From an uncultured Alphaproteobacteria bacterium (GTDB lineage: Bacteria; Pseudomonadota; Alphaproteobacteria; Rhizobiales; Aestuariivirgaceae), in the NCBI GenBank assembly GCA_937873445.1, contig CALMWF010000044.1:1-64000 (forward strand): 64,000 nucleotides of DNA, read 5' to 3'. Below the pieces are notes generated by a model that made no database searches, was not told where the DNA came from, and saw only the letters and a list, made by a program, of their open reading frames with translations. A program made the position numbers and the translations under genes. Shown piece after piece: positions 8,700 to 16,987 of this stretch. Each line of letters begins with the position of its first letter. The first letter of the stretch is position 1.

Positions 8700-9218
8700 G
8701 TGCTCAATGCCGACTACCGGCCCTTGAGTTACTATCCCCTGTCGCTGTGGAGCTGGCAGGATACGCTGAAGGCGGTGTTCATGGAGCGGGTCAATATCGT
8801 CTCCGAGTATGACCGGGTGGTGCGCAGCCCGTCCTTTGAAATGCGCCTGCCCAGCGTGGTTTCCCTCAAGACCTATGTGAAGCCGTCGCGCCAGCCCGCC
8901 TTCACGCGCTTCAACGTGTTCCTGCGCGACCGCTTTTCCTGCCAGTATTGCGGCGCCCATGATGACCTGACCTTCGATCATGTCATTCCGCGGTCACGCG
9001 GCGGGCAAACCACCTGGGACAATGTGGTCACCGCCTGTTCGCCGTGCAATCTGGCCAAGGGCGGCATGATGCCAAGGGAGGCGCGCATGCATCCGTCACA
9101 GCGGCCGCATGTGCCCACGGTGGCCGAGCTGCATGCCAATGGCCGCCACTTTCCGCCCAACTACCTGCATGAAAGCTGGCAGGACTATCTCTACTGGGAT
9201 ACGGAACTGGATCCGTGA
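8700..9218 (+). CDS. HNH endonuclease of the 5-methylcytosine-restriction-like (McrA-type) family
   Basis: A 172-aa product with an HNH core: CQYCGAHDDLTFDHVIPRSR then TWDNVVTACSPCNLAKG (about residues 80-122), two CxxC zinc pairs and the catalytic DH. The N-terminal NADYRPLSYYPLSLWSWQD is typical of a widespread alphaproteobacterial HNH family of unknown role. The start is uncertain: GTG at 8700 is the first possible start after an in-frame TAG (8622), yet the preceding codons encode the conserved PAL and more, so translation may begin earlier at a non-standard codon or the sequence may hold an indel. Overlaps the convergent dsbB-like gene by 28 nt. Confidence 0.8.
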   Translation: MLNADYRPLSYYPLSLWSWQDTLKAVFMERVNIVSEYDRVVRSPSFEMRLPSVVSLKTYVKPSRQPAFTRFNVFLRDRFSCQYCGAHDDLTFDHVIPRSRGGQTTWDNVVTACSPCNLAKGGMMPREARMHPSQRPHVPTVAELHANGRHFPPNYLHESWQDYLYWDTELDP

Positions 9219-9679
9219 GGTCTGCTGCCGAAGAAGGCAGTCATCGCCAGACCAAGACAGACCAGCGCATTCCAGCCGGCGAGCGAAATGCCAAGAATGC
9301 GGATGGCCGGCACATCGCACATCACAATGGGCTTGCTGAGGTCTGGCAGACCGCCTGTCAATTGCCCGCCGGTGCAGGTGGAGGGGCCTGGCCAGAATTT
9401 CCATTCAATGCCCGCATGCCAGGCGGCGAAAATGGCGTTGCCGAGAAACATCAGTCCGGCCAGCAGCAGCAGGGGCCGGGCGGCGGGTGATTTCTTCAGC
9501 GTCAGATAGAAGGCAAGCAGGGTGACGGGAATGCCGGCGTAATAGGCCCAACGCTGATAAAGGCAGAGCGGGCAGGGCGCATAGCCCGCCAGTTGAAACC
9601 CCCAGGCCGAGGCCAGGGCGGCAATGGCCGCCAGCGCCACCAGCAGGCTGGCGCGTTGGGTGGTCAGGTGCTTCAGCAT
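9191..9679 (-). CDS. dsbB: Disulfide bond formation protein B (DsbB family)
   Basis: Quinone-linked inner-membrane oxidase that reoxidises a periplasmic DsbA-type protein. The 162-aa protein has four membrane segments (about 10-30, 43-62, 69-87 and 134-152), the first redox pair in APCPLCLYQRW (~34-44) and a second pair in the periplasmic loop (CTGGQLTGG and IVMCDVPA). Shares 7 nt with the start of the upstream YqaA-like gene, so probably translated with it. Converges on, and overlaps, the HNH gene. No dsbA is in the window. Confidence 0.9.
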   Translation of the reverse strand: MLKHLTTQRASLLVALAAIAALASAWGFQLAGYAPCPLCLYQRWAYYAGIPVTLLAFYLTLKKSPAARPLLLLAGLMFLGNAIFAAWHAGIEWKFWPGPSTCTGGQLTGGLPDLSKPIVMCDVPAIRILGISLAGWNALVCLGLAMTAFFGSRPHGSSSVSQ

Positions 9680-10281
9680 GTCAGGCTTCCCGCTTGGCTG
9701 AAATATTTGAGCGCCAGATAAAGACCGATCAACAGGGCGGCAATGAGGCCGGCGATGAGATGCAGGCGCTCTTCGATGAAGGTTCGGATGGGTTCACCAT
9801 AGCGGCGCAGCGCCCAGGCCAGCGCCAGGAAGCGCGCCCCCCGGGCCACCACGCAGGACACCACAAAGAAGACAAAGCTGATCTTGGCCACACCGGCCAG
9901 AATGGTGACCACCTTGATGGGTGGCAGATGGGCCAGCCCCGATGTCACCAACAGCAGCATGAGGGTGTCGCCATTGGCGCAGTGGCGGAGCTGTTCGAAA
10001 CTGTCGAGCTTGCCATAGAAGGCAAGGATGGGCTTGGCCAGGGTTTCATAGGCGAAATAGCCGAGAAAATAACCGGCGATGCCGCCCGCCACCGAGGCCG
10101 CCGTGGCCACCAGGGCATAGCGGTAGGCGCGCTGCGGCCGGGCCAGCGACATGGGCAGAAACAGCACATCGGCCGGCACCAGAAAGATCGAGCTTTCGAT
10201 GAAGGCAATGACCGCGAGCCAGATTTCCGCCGTGGGGCGGGCGGCCAGCGACAGGGTCCAGTCGTAGAGTTTGCGCAGCAT
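9673..10281 (-). CDS. YqaA/DedA-family membrane protein (SNARE-associated / VTT domain)
   Basis: A 202-aa integral membrane protein starting MLRKLYDWTLSLAARPTAEI. The YqaA branch of the DedA superfamily has this N-terminus followed by FIESSIFLVPADVLFLPMSL and GYFLGYFAYET re-entrant-like segments, then three more hydrophobic segments. DedA-type proteins are linked to lipid flipping and membrane homeostasis; the substrate here is unknown. ATG at 10281 preferred; a TTG at 10290 overlapping the arfB stop is also in frame. Forms a tight run arfB-yqaA-dsbB. Confidence 0.85.
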   Translation of the reverse strand: MLRKLYDWTLSLAARPTAEIWLAVIAFIESSIFLVPADVLFLPMSLARPQRAYRYALVATAASVAGGIAGYFLGYFAYETLAKPILAFYGKLDSFEQLRHCANGDTLMLLLVTSGLAHLPPIKVVTILAGVAKISFVFFVVSCVVARGARFLALAWALRRYGEPIRTFIEERLHLIAGLIAALLIGLYLALKYFSQAGSLTC

Positions 10282-10286
10282 GAGGT

Positions 10287-10703
10287 TCAATCCAGTGACG
10301 GGCCACGGCGCAGAGCCTTGACCGAGCCCCGGCGCGACTTGGCGTCGAGGCGGCGGGTCTTGGAGGCTTTGCTGGGCCTTGTGGCGATGCGTTTGCGCGG
10401 CCGGATGGCGGCTTTGGCAATGAGGCCGACGAGGCGCTCCAGGGCGGCGGCGCGGTTTCTGTCCTGCGAGCGGAATTGCTGGGCCTGAATGACGAGCTCG
10501 CCGTTCTGGGTGACGAGATGTTTGGCCTGGGCCTTGAGACGCGTGATGACGTCATCGGGCAGGCCGCTCCGGTCGAGGTCGCAGCGCAGCTCCACGGCGG
10601 TTTCCACCTTGTTGACGTTCTGCCCGCCCGGCCCTGCGGCACGGGCAAAGCTTTCACTCAGCGAGCGCTCGTCAAGAAAGAGGGAATCAGTGACCCGGAT
10701 CAT
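10287..10703 (-). CDS. arfB: Ribosome rescue peptidyl-tRNA hydrolase ArfB
   Basis: Codon-independent release factor that frees stalled ribosomes. The 138-aa protein has the GGQ motif in RAAGPGGQNVNKVET (~22-36) and the Arg/Lys-rich C-terminal tail (residues ~100-138: RPRKRIATRPSKASKTRR...) that enters the empty mRNA channel. The start MIRVTDSLFLDE (ATG 10703) matches the family; an ATG 18 nt earlier is possible. Lies 5 nt from the YqaA-like gene and is antisense-oriented to the tRNA gene upstream. Confidence 0.93.
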   Translation of the reverse strand: MIRVTDSLFLDERSLSESFARAAGPGGQNVNKVETAVELRCDLDRSGLPDDVITRLKAQAKHLVTQNGELVIQAQQFRSQDRNRAAALERLVGLIAKAAIRPRKRIATRPSKASKTRRLDAKSRRGSVKALRRGPSLD

Positions 10704-10790
10704 GGCCCGCTTAAAGGCCATTGGCGCGGGGCGTGCAAGCGCCCGCCCTTGCACGGGCGCCTGCCCTCGTCTAGAGCAGGCGCGGGGCAA

Positions 10791-10876
10791 GCCTCTGTGG
10801 CGGAATGGTAGACGCGACAGACTCAAAATCTGTTGTCCGCAAGGGCGTGGGGGTTCGAGTCCCTCCAGGGGCACCA
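10791..10876 (+). tRNA. tRNA-Leu (anticodon CAA)
   Basis: The acceptor arms GCCTCTG and CAGGGGC pair (one G-U), followed by discriminator A and an encoded CCA (10874-10876). The anticodon stem ACAGA/TCTGT encloses the loop CTCAAAA with CAA at positions 34-36. A long variable arm (TTGTCCGCAAGGGCGT) and the T-loop GGTTCGAGTCC make it a class II tRNA, as expected for leucine. The 86-nt length fits. Confidence 0.97.
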
Positions 10877-10977
10877 TGGGCCGGTCACATTTACCCGGCA
10901 GGAAAGCAATTCCGCCGCCCTGGGTTGATTGCCGGCGCGTGATGGGATAGCTCACGATCTTCATTGAGACAGGTGGT

Positions 10978-12342
10978 GTGTTGGCTGCGTTTTCACGTCT
11001 TCTTCTGCTGGTGGTGCTGGGGTTTGGGCTTGCTCGGCCCGCTCTGGCGCAGGCGGATTCCGATGACGATGGCAGCACCATTCCCGGCCCCGCTGATGTT
11101 GCCGCCAGCGGCCCCTATGTGGTGTTCGACGCCGGTTCGGGCGAGGTGATGGCCGCCGATCGGGCGGGGGAGCCCTGGTATCCCGCCTCACTGTCCAAAT
11201 TGATGACCGCCTATGTGGTGTTCCGCCATCTGCGCGATGGCTCGCTCCGGCTCGATCAGGAAATTACCGTTTCCGCCCTGGCCAACAGCCAGCCGCCGAG
11301 CAAGCTTGGCCTCGGCATCGGCAAGACCATATCCGTTGACCTCGCGCTGCAGGCGCTGCTGGTCTATTCGGCCAATGACATGGCCTATGTGCTGGCCGAG
11401 GCGGTGAGCGGCACCAAGGTCCGATTCGTTGCCGAAATGAATGCGGCGGCCGAAAGGCTCGGTCTGGCCAGCACGCATTTTCAGAACCCCAACGGCCTGT
11501 TTGATCCGCGCCAGCTCACCTCGGCGCGTGACATTGGCATTCTTGCCGCTGTCATCCTGTCCGAATTCCCGGAGTATCAGGGATATTTTTCCCAGCCCTC
11601 CGTCAAGGTGGGGGCGCGCACCCTGATGAACCGCAACAGCCTGCTTCGGGTCAATCCGGAGGCCAACGGCATGAAAACCGGCTTCGTGTGCAATTCCGGC
11701 TACAATCTGGTGGCGGCCATGAGCCATGGCGGGCGGCGGGTCATCGCCGTCATTCTGGGGGCGCGCTCGGGCGGGCATCGTGTGGCGCTGGCCCAGAAGC
11801 TGATGGCCGAAGGCCTTGCCCGTCCGCCCGGTGCGAACCCGGCGCGGGTGGCCCAGATTCCCGACCTGCCGCTGGGCACGCTGGTGCCGGCCGACATGAC
11901 CACCACCGTGTGCCGCAACAAGCCTGCCGCCACGCTCGCCTCGGCGATGGAGCCGGGCGGCTGGGGGGTTTCCTTCGGCACCTATGACACCGCCACATTG
12001 GCCGACATGGCGCTGCGTGGCCGCCTCATTGGTCCGGCGGTCATGCGCGCCACCGGCACGGCGGGGGTGGTGGAACTGCCCGGCAAGGCGGGTTTTGCTG
12101 CCATGCTGTGGGGGCAGGAAGCGGTCACCAGCCTCAACCTGTGCACCAAGCTGCGCGAGGAAAAGGTTCATTGTGACGTGATGCCGCCCACGGCCTTCCG
12201 TCAGATCGCCATTGCCGCCGTGGCCGAGCAGCCGCCGCCTGCACCAGCGGTGGTGCAGGGGTCTGATCCAGGCCGGGCCAAGGCCGCACCGGCCAAGCCG
12301 CCCAAGGCCAAGCGCAGCCCGCGCCCCAAGAAGAAAAAGTGA
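10978..12342 (+). CDS. D-alanyl-D-alanine carboxypeptidase (PBP5/DacA family)
   Basis: Periplasmic enzyme that trims the terminal D-Ala of peptidoglycan pentapeptides. The 454-aa precursor has a signal peptide ending PALAQA (~24), then SLSK at 71-74, SAN at 131-133 and KTG at 233-235, the three catalytic boxes of the S11 family. After the catalytic domain comes a region that ends in a Pro/Lys-rich tail (AKPPKAKRSPRPKKKK); no clear C-terminal amphipathic anchor is seen. Start GTG at 10978 gives the signal peptide. Its stop overlaps the ATG of the next gene (ATGA), so the downstream transporter is probably co-translated. Confidence 0.92.
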   Translation: MLAAFSRLLLLVVLGFGLARPALAQADSDDDGSTIPGPADVAASGPYVVFDAGSGEVMAADRAGEPWYPASLSKLMTAYVVFRHLRDGSLRLDQEITVSALANSQPPSKLGLGIGKTISVDLALQALLVYSANDMAYVLAEAVSGTKVRFVAEMNAAAERLGLASTHFQNPNGLFDPRQLTSARDIGILAAVILSEFPEYQGYFSQPSVKVGARTLMNRNSLLRVNPEANGMKTGFVCNSGYNLVAAMSHGGRRVIAVILGARSGGHRVALAQKLMAEGLARPPGANPARVAQIPDLPLGTLVPADMTTTVCRNKPAATLASAMEPGGWGVSFGTYDTATLADMALRGRLIGPAVMRATGTAGVVELPGKAGFAAMLWGQEAVTSLNLCTKLREEKVHCDVMPPTAFRQIAIAAVAEQPPPAPAVVQGSDPGRAKAAPAKPPKAKRSPRPKKKK

Positions 12343-13232
12343 TGGCAGCAGAGGGGCGGCGCACCGGCATTCTTCATGCCCTGGCGGCGGCCACCGCCTA
12401 TGGCACCCTGCCCAGCATGGTGCGGGCGGCCTCCAGCCTGGGTGTGCCGGCGGTGGAAAGCGCGGTGCTGCGCACTTTGGTGGCGGCAACCCTGCTTGGC
12501 GCAGTGGTGGCCGTTTCAGGCGCGGGCTTTCGCGTGCCCAGGGCGGCGCGCGCCGCCTTTGCCGGACAGGCGCTGGCCACGCTCGCCATTTCGGTGTCCT
12601 ATCTGATGGCGGTGGAATACATTCCGGTCGGTCTTGCGGTCATCATCTTCTTCACCTTTCCGGTGCTGATCACGCTGGCAGCTCCGCTGGTGGAGGGTCA
12701 TCGACCGGCCACCGCCAGTCTGGTTGCGGCGGGGCTGGCCTTTGCCGGTCTGGCGCTGGCCATCGGGCCGCGCTTTGATGGGCTTGATCCGCGCGGCCTG
12801 CTGCTGGCGGCGATCGCGGCCCTGGGGGCGGTGGTGCAGTTCTTCACCGGGCGCATGCTGGCGCGCCACATGCAGCCCAGCCAGTTCGGCGCGCTGGTTC
12901 ATCTCCTCATCCTGCCGGTTCTTCTGGTGCTGGCGCTCAGCCTCCATGGCGGCAGTCTGGCGCTCATGGGGGGTCAGGGTTGGGGCCTCGTTCTGGCGGG
13001 GGCTTTGTCGCTGCTTTATGGTCTCGGTTACATGATGCATATGCGGGCACTCAGCGCCGCTCCGGCTTCGGTGGTGGCCCCGTTCTTCAATCTGGAACCC
13101 GTTGTGGGGCTCAGCATTGCCGCACTGGCGCTGGGCGAGCGCCTGGCGCTCCTGCAATATGTGGGAGGCGGACTGGTGCTGGCGGCGCTGCTGGTGGCAG
13201 CCTCCGGCCCGGCACAGGCGGAGGCACGGTGA
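12339..13232 (+). CDS. EamA/DMT-family permease
   Basis: A 297-aa protein with about ten hydrophobic segments in two EamA repeats (roughly residues 10-140 and 155-290). DMT exporters carry amino acids, nucleosides or other metabolites; the substrate cannot be read from sequence. Start ATG at 12339 overlaps the stop of the carboxypeptidase gene, and its own stop overlaps the GTPase ATG (TGATG). It is thus part of a four-gene operon running to 14668. Confidence 0.85.
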   Translation: MMAAEGRRTGILHALAAATAYGTLPSMVRAASSLGVPAVESAVLRTLVAATLLGAVVAVSGAGFRVPRAARAAFAGQALATLAISVSYLMAVEYIPVGLAVIIFFTFPVLITLAAPLVEGHRPATASLVAAGLAFAGLALAIGPRFDGLDPRGLLLAAIAALGAVVQFFTGRMLARHMQPSQFGALVHLLILPVLLVLALSLHGGSLALMGGQGWGLVLAGALSLLYGLGYMMHMRALSAAPASVVAPFFNLEPVVGLSIAALALGERLALLQYVGGGLVLAALLVAASGPAQAEAR

Positions 13233-14314
13233 TGGCGCACCCTCTGCCGGTGGTGGTGCTGACGGGCTTTCTCGGCTCGGGCAAGACCACGCTGCTCAAC
13301 CATCTGCTCAAGGATCCGCTGCTCGCCAATGCCTGCGTGGTCATCAATGAATTCGGTGCGGTGGGCATTGATCATCTGTTGGTGGAAAGCGCCACCGAAA
13401 ACATCATCGAACTGGCCTCGGGCTGTCTGTGCTGCACCATCCGGGGCGATCTCATTGACACGCTGGGCGACCTTCTGGCGCGGCGTGCGGCGGGAACGGT
13501 CAAGGCCTTCGACCGGATCATCATTGAAACCACGGGGCTTGCCGATCCTGCCCCCATTCTGCATGTGCTGATGCGCGATCCCGCCCTGCTTAACGCGCTG
13601 CGGCTTGAAGGCGTGGTGACGGTGGTGGATGCGGTGAACGGCGATGACACGCTCAACAGCTATGCCGAGGCGGTGAAGCAGGTGGCGGTGGCCGACCGCA
13701 TCGTGCTCAGCAAGCTTGACCTGCTGGAAGGGCGCGCCGGCGAGGACAGGCTCTTTGCCATCACCACGCGCATGCGCCGCCTCAATCCCACGGCGCGGCT
13801 GCTGACCACCTTCCGCGGCGAGGCCACGGCGGAAAGGCTGTTCACCATGGGGTTCTATGATGCGGCCACCAAGGGCGTTGACGTGCAGCGCTGGCTCAAT
13901 GATGAGGCGCTGGTCCGGCCGCACCGCCATCATCATCATGATGTGTCGCGCCATGACGATCACATCCGCAGCTTTGCAGTGCGCGAGGCGCGCGCCATCA
14001 GCCCGCGCGCCCTCGAAATGTTTCTCGAACTCGCCACCTCCTATCACGGCCCGCGCCTTCTGCGTCTCAAGGGCATTGTGAAACTTGCCGATGATCCCGC
14101 CCGGCCGGTGATTGTGCAGGGGGCGCAGCATGTGCTGCATCCGCCGCTCCGGCTGGCCGGCTGGCCCGATGACGATCATGACAGCCGCCTGGTGGTGATC
14201 GTGAAGGATATCGAGAAGGCCGAGATCGAGGGGCTGTTCAGGGCCTTCACCGACCAGAGCAGCGCCGAGGCGGCGGCCCATCTCGATCAGACCCTGTCGC
14301 TGCGCAAGGAGTGA
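13232..14314 (+). CDS. COG0523 (CobW/G3E) GTP-binding metallochaperone-like protein
   Basis: A 360-aa G3E GTPase: Walker A in TGFLGSGKTTLLNHLL (~11-26), the metal-binding SGCLCCTIRGD (CxCC, ~64-74), Walker B ETTGLADP, a guanine-specificity LSKLDLL, and the C-terminal CobW_C domain. A histidine-rich loop RPHRHHHHDVSRHDDH (~229-244) is typical of members that deliver zinc or another transition metal. The target protein is unknown. Start ATG at 13232 overlaps the upstream stop. Not a cobalt-insertion CobW by context, since no cob genes adjoin it. Confidence 0.88.
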   Translation: MAHPLPVVVLTGFLGSGKTTLLNHLLKDPLLANACVVINEFGAVGIDHLLVESATENIIELASGCLCCTIRGDLIDTLGDLLARRAAGTVKAFDRIIIETTGLADPAPILHVLMRDPALLNALRLEGVVTVVDAVNGDDTLNSYAEAVKQVAVADRIVLSKLDLLEGRAGEDRLFAITTRMRRLNPTARLLTTFRGEATAERLFTMGFYDAATKGVDVQRWLNDEALVRPHRHHHHDVSRHDDHIRSFAVREARAISPRALEMFLELATSYHGPRLLRLKGIVKLADDPARPVIVQGAQHVLHPPLRLAGWPDDDHDSRLVVIVKDIEKAEIEGLFRAFTDQSSAEAAAHLDQTLSLRKE

Positions 14315-14668
14315 ATGATGCTGAGGGTTTATGGACTTTCCACCTGTTCCACGGTGAAGAAGGCGCTTGCCGCGCTGGCGGTGGCCAAGGTGGCACACCG
14401 CTTTCAGGATGTGCGCGCCGAGGTGCCCACACGGGCGCAACTGGAAAACTGGTCACAGCAACTGGGCGGCTGGGAGAAGCTCCTGAACCGCGGCTCCTTC
14501 ACCTGGCGCGGCCTGCCCGATGCCGAAAAGGAGGGTCTGACGGAGGCCCGCGCCCTGGCGCTGGCGCTGAAATATCCCGCCCTCATCCGCCGTCCGCTCA
14601 TCGAACGCGCCGACGGCCGGGTCACCACCGGCTTTGCCCAGAAGGTGGCGGCCGAATTCGTGAAATAA
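14315..14668 (+). CDS. ArsC/Spx-fold protein (YffB-like)
   Basis: A 117-aa thioredoxin-fold protein of the arsenate-reductase-like family. It has the single N-terminal cysteine in YGLSTCSTVKKAL, FQDVRAEVPT, and the C-terminal LIRRPLIER followed by a GF loop. The N-terminal cysteine and glutathione-type fold resemble E. coli YffB rather than a proven arsenate reductase, and there is no ars context. Starts 1 nt after the COG0523 gene stop (ATG 14315; ATG 14318 also possible), so it ends the EamA-COG0523 operon. Confidence 0.8.
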   Translation: MMLRVYGLSTCSTVKKALAALAVAKVAHRFQDVRAEVPTRAQLENWSQQLGGWEKLLNRGSFTWRGLPDAEKEGLTEARALALALKYPALIRRPLIERADGRVTTGFAQKVAAEFVK

Positions 14669-15547
14669 TCAGCCGCGCACCAGGGGTCTGGTCATGCAGG
14701 TGGGGCCGCCCTCGCCCTTGCGGCAGATGTCGGCACCCTCGATCACCTCCACCTTCACCCCGGCGGCGGTGAGACGAGCGACGGTTTCGGGATTGCCGGC
14801 CACCGCCATGGCATGGCGCGGGCCGAGCGCCAGAACGTTGCAGCCCATGCTGGCAAATTCCTCATCCGGCACATGAACGAAGGTGATGCCGCGTGATTCA
14901 AGAAATTCAGCAAGCCTTGCCGGCATGAGCGGCAGATAGACCAGCGCCAGGTCGTGATCGAGCGGTGAGAGCACCGACATGAGATGGAAGACATCGCTTC
15001 TGCCCTTGTAATGCGGCAGGTCAAAGGCTTCGACCCGCACATCGTCTCCAACCAGGGCTTGAAGCTGGCGCACCCCCTCCAGATTGGTGCGATAGCCGAC
15101 GCCGGCCAGCAGGGTGTGGCGGTCAAGCCAGACAAGATCGCCGCCTTCGAGCTTGCCGTCGCCGACAATGTCGCCCGCCAGTGGCAGGCCAAGGGGGGCA
15201 AGAGCCGCGCCGTTGATGGCGGGTTCGCCGCGCCGTTCGGGCTTGCCCATGCGCGGCCGCACCAGACCCCTCGGGGTCACCACCAGCGCATCATGGGTAT
15301 AGAGGGAATCCATGGTGAGGCTGGGGTCATCGGGCAGTTGCACCACCGTTGCGCCGGTTGCCTTCAGGATCGCCTCGGCGCGGTCAAACTCGCGGATGGC
15401 ATTGGCCAGGTCAGGGCGGGCATGATAGTTGAGCTTCTGCCATTCGGCATCAAGCCTGGCATCCGAGGCAAAGGCCTCGCGCGGGTGGCGCACCGCCACC
15501 AGTTTGAGGGGGCCGTAATTGTTGAAGGCGCCGAAATCGAAGCTCAT
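14669..15547 (-). CDS. Dimethylarginine dimethylaminohydrolase-like amidinohydrolase
   Basis: A 292-aa enzyme of the guanidine-modifying (arginine deiminase/DDAH) superfamily. It shows the conserved GDGKLEGGDLVWLDR, H in DLPHYKGRSDVFHLMSVLSP, and the catalytic cysteine near the C-terminus in GGPTCMTRPL. Expected activity is hydrolysis of methylated arginine or a related guanidino compound; substrate not provable here. ATG at 15547 chosen over an upstream frame, because it overlaps the tusA-like stop as ATGA. Converges on the ArsC-like gene with abutting stops. Confidence 0.82.
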   Translation of the reverse strand: MSFDFGAFNNYGPLKLVAVRHPREAFASDARLDAEWQKLNYHARPDLANAIREFDRAEAILKATGATVVQLPDDPSLTMDSLYTHDALVVTPRGLVRPRMGKPERRGEPAINGAALAPLGLPLAGDIVGDGKLEGGDLVWLDRHTLLAGVGYRTNLEGVRQLQALVGDDVRVEAFDLPHYKGRSDVFHLMSVLSPLDHDLALVYLPLMPARLAEFLESRGITFVHVPDEEFASMGCNVLALGPRHAMAVAGNPETVARLTAAGVKVEVIEGADICRKGEGGPTCMTRPLVRG

Positions 15548-15777
15548 GTGCGTCTGATCCTGAAAATGAACGTGTCGCCGCTGCGGGTCAGGCCAAGCAT
15601 GTCGTGGCCCTGTTCGCGGCAATAGTGGGGAAGGTCAATTTCGGCCATGGGGTCGGTGGCCATGATCCTGAGGGTCTCGCCGGCCTGCATGGACCTGAGC
15701 CGCTTGCCGGCCTTGAGCACCGGTAGCGGACACAACAGGCCAGAAAGGTCGAGAGTTTGCTCCGGGTCATCTTGCAT
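15544..15777 (-). CDS. tusA: TusA-family sulfurtransferase
   Basis: A 77-aa (or 81-aa from ATG 15789) SirA/TusA-fold protein. The active cysteine lies in LSGLLCPLPVLKAGKRL (CPxP motif), and the C-terminal half carries the two-strand LRIMATDPMAEIDLPHYC pattern. TusA relays sulfur for tRNA thiolation and, in some bacteria, molybdenum cofactor maturation. Its stop overlaps the DDAH-like start, so the two are co-translated. It is divergent from the MOSC-mobA-mobB operon, with about 40 bp between, a suggestive neighbour for a sulfur carrier. Confidence 0.88.
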   Translation of the reverse strand: MQDDPEQTLDLSGLLCPLPVLKAGKRLRSMQAGETLRIMATDPMAEIDLPHYCREQGHDMLGLTRSGDTFIFRIRRT

Positions 15778-15818
15778 GGGAGGCTCCATATAGTCAAAAT
15801 CACCTGCGGAGACCAGAC

Positions 15819-16403
15819 ATGGCGCCATTGCTGATGAAACTAGGGTTTACCGGGCGGGCCTTGCGTCTGTTCGTCGGCCCGGACCGCGGGAAGACACTGG
15901 AAACGGTGCCTGTTCCCGCGCTTGAACTGTCCTTTGCCGGTATTGCGGGTGATTCCCACGCCGGGCTGACGCGGCTTTCCGACAGCCGGACGCTCACCCT
16001 CTACCGGCGCAATGTGCCGATCCGCAATGTGCGCCAGGTGACGATCGTTTCGGTTGAGGAACTGGCGGCCCTGGCGGAGGCACTGGGCCTTCCCGCCATT
16101 GAACCGGAGTGGATCGGGGCCAATGTGCTGACCCAGGGCATTCCCGATCTCAGCCTGCTGCCGCCCTCGACGCGGCTGCAATTTCCTTCCGGTGCGACGC
16201 TGGTGGTGGACATGGAAAACCGGCCCTGCCGCCTCATTGCCGAAACGGTGGGCCAGCGCCACCCTGAAGCCGAGCCGAAGCTGGTGGCGGCGGCACAGCA
16301 GAGGCGCGGCATCACCGCCTGGGTGGAGCGCGAAGGACGGATCGCACCGGGTGATGAGATCACCCTGTTCGTGCCGCCACAGCGGATCTATGCCCATACA
16401 TGA
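15819..16403 (+). CDS. MOSC domain protein
   Basis: A 194-aa protein consisting of a MOSC (molybdenum cofactor sulfurase C-terminal) domain, which in characterised members binds Moco or handles activated sulfur. Family features visible: GDSHAGLTRLSDSR, RQVTIVSVEELAALA, EWIGANVLTQG, PSGATLVVD and the cysteine in NRPCRLIAE (~132-140). Start ATG at 15819 (ATG 15834 alternative). Stop overlaps mobA as ATGA, so it is translated with mobA-mobB and likely acts on molybdopterin cofactors. Confidence 0.85.
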   Translation: MAPLLMKLGFTGRALRLFVGPDRGKTLETVPVPALELSFAGIAGDSHAGLTRLSDSRTLTLYRRNVPIRNVRQVTIVSVEELAALAEALGLPAIEPEWIGANVLTQGIPDLSLLPPSTRLQFPSGATLVVDMENRPCRLIAETVGQRHPEAEPKLVAAAQQRRGITAWVEREGRIAPGDEITLFVPPQRIYAHT

Positions 16404-16987
16404 TGGCCGGTCTCATCATTGCCGGGGGGCGCGCCCGGCGCATGGAGGGGGTGGACAAGCTTACCGCCCGCCTGGGCGCTGATACGGTGCTGGGCCGGGT
16501 GGCAGCGTGCATTGGTCCGCAGGTCGATCACCTGGCGCTCAATCTGAACCGGGATGTGGAGCGGTTTGCCGATCTCCATCTGCCGATCCTGACGGACGAT
16601 CCGCGATTCACGGGAAACCCCCTTGCCGGCATGCAGGCGGGTCTTTCCTGGGCACGGGCTCTGGGGGCCACGCGGCTGTTGACGGTGTCAGGCGACACGC
16701 CCTTTCTGCCCCATGATCTGGTGGCGCGCCTTGCGGCAGCGGGGGAGGGGGCGGTCATTGCCGCATCGGGCGGCCGCCGTCATCCGCTGATCGGGTTGTG
16801 GCCGGTTTCACTGCTGCCGGCGCTGGAGGATTTTCTCAAGGGCGGGCCGGACTGCCGCATCGGCGACTGGGCGCGGGCGGCACAGGCCAGCACGGCAGGC
16901 TGGCCTGCCACCCCCATTGATCCCTTCTTCAACATCAACACCCAGGCCGATCTTGATCAGGCACGGGATCTTGCGGAGCATGCATGA
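16400..16987 (+). CDS. mobA: Molybdenum cofactor guanylyltransferase MobA
   Basis: Transfers GMP to molybdopterin, giving the MGD cofactor used by DMSO-reductase-family enzymes. The 195-aa protein has the nucleotidyltransferase start LIIAGGRARRMEGVDKLTARL (GGxxxRMGxDK type, ~4-24), VSGDTPFLP (metal-binding GDxP) and the C-terminal FFNINTQADLD. Start overlaps the MOSC stop; its stop overlaps mobB. Confidence 0.92.
   Translation: MMAGLIIAGGRARRMEGVDKLTARLGADTVLGRVAACIGPQVDHLALNLNRDVERFADLHLPILTDDPRFTGNPLAGMQAGLSWARALGATRLLTVSGDTPFLPHDLVARLAAAGEGAVIAASGGRRHPLIGLWPVSLLPALEDFLKGGPDCRIGDWARAAQASTAGWPATPIDPFFNINTQADLDQARDLAEHA

Noticed and set aside
12980-13231. N-terminal extension of the COG0523 GTPase
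   Set aside because: Open frame overlaps the EamA gene; GFLGSGKTT spacing and the TGATG overlap favour ATG 13232.
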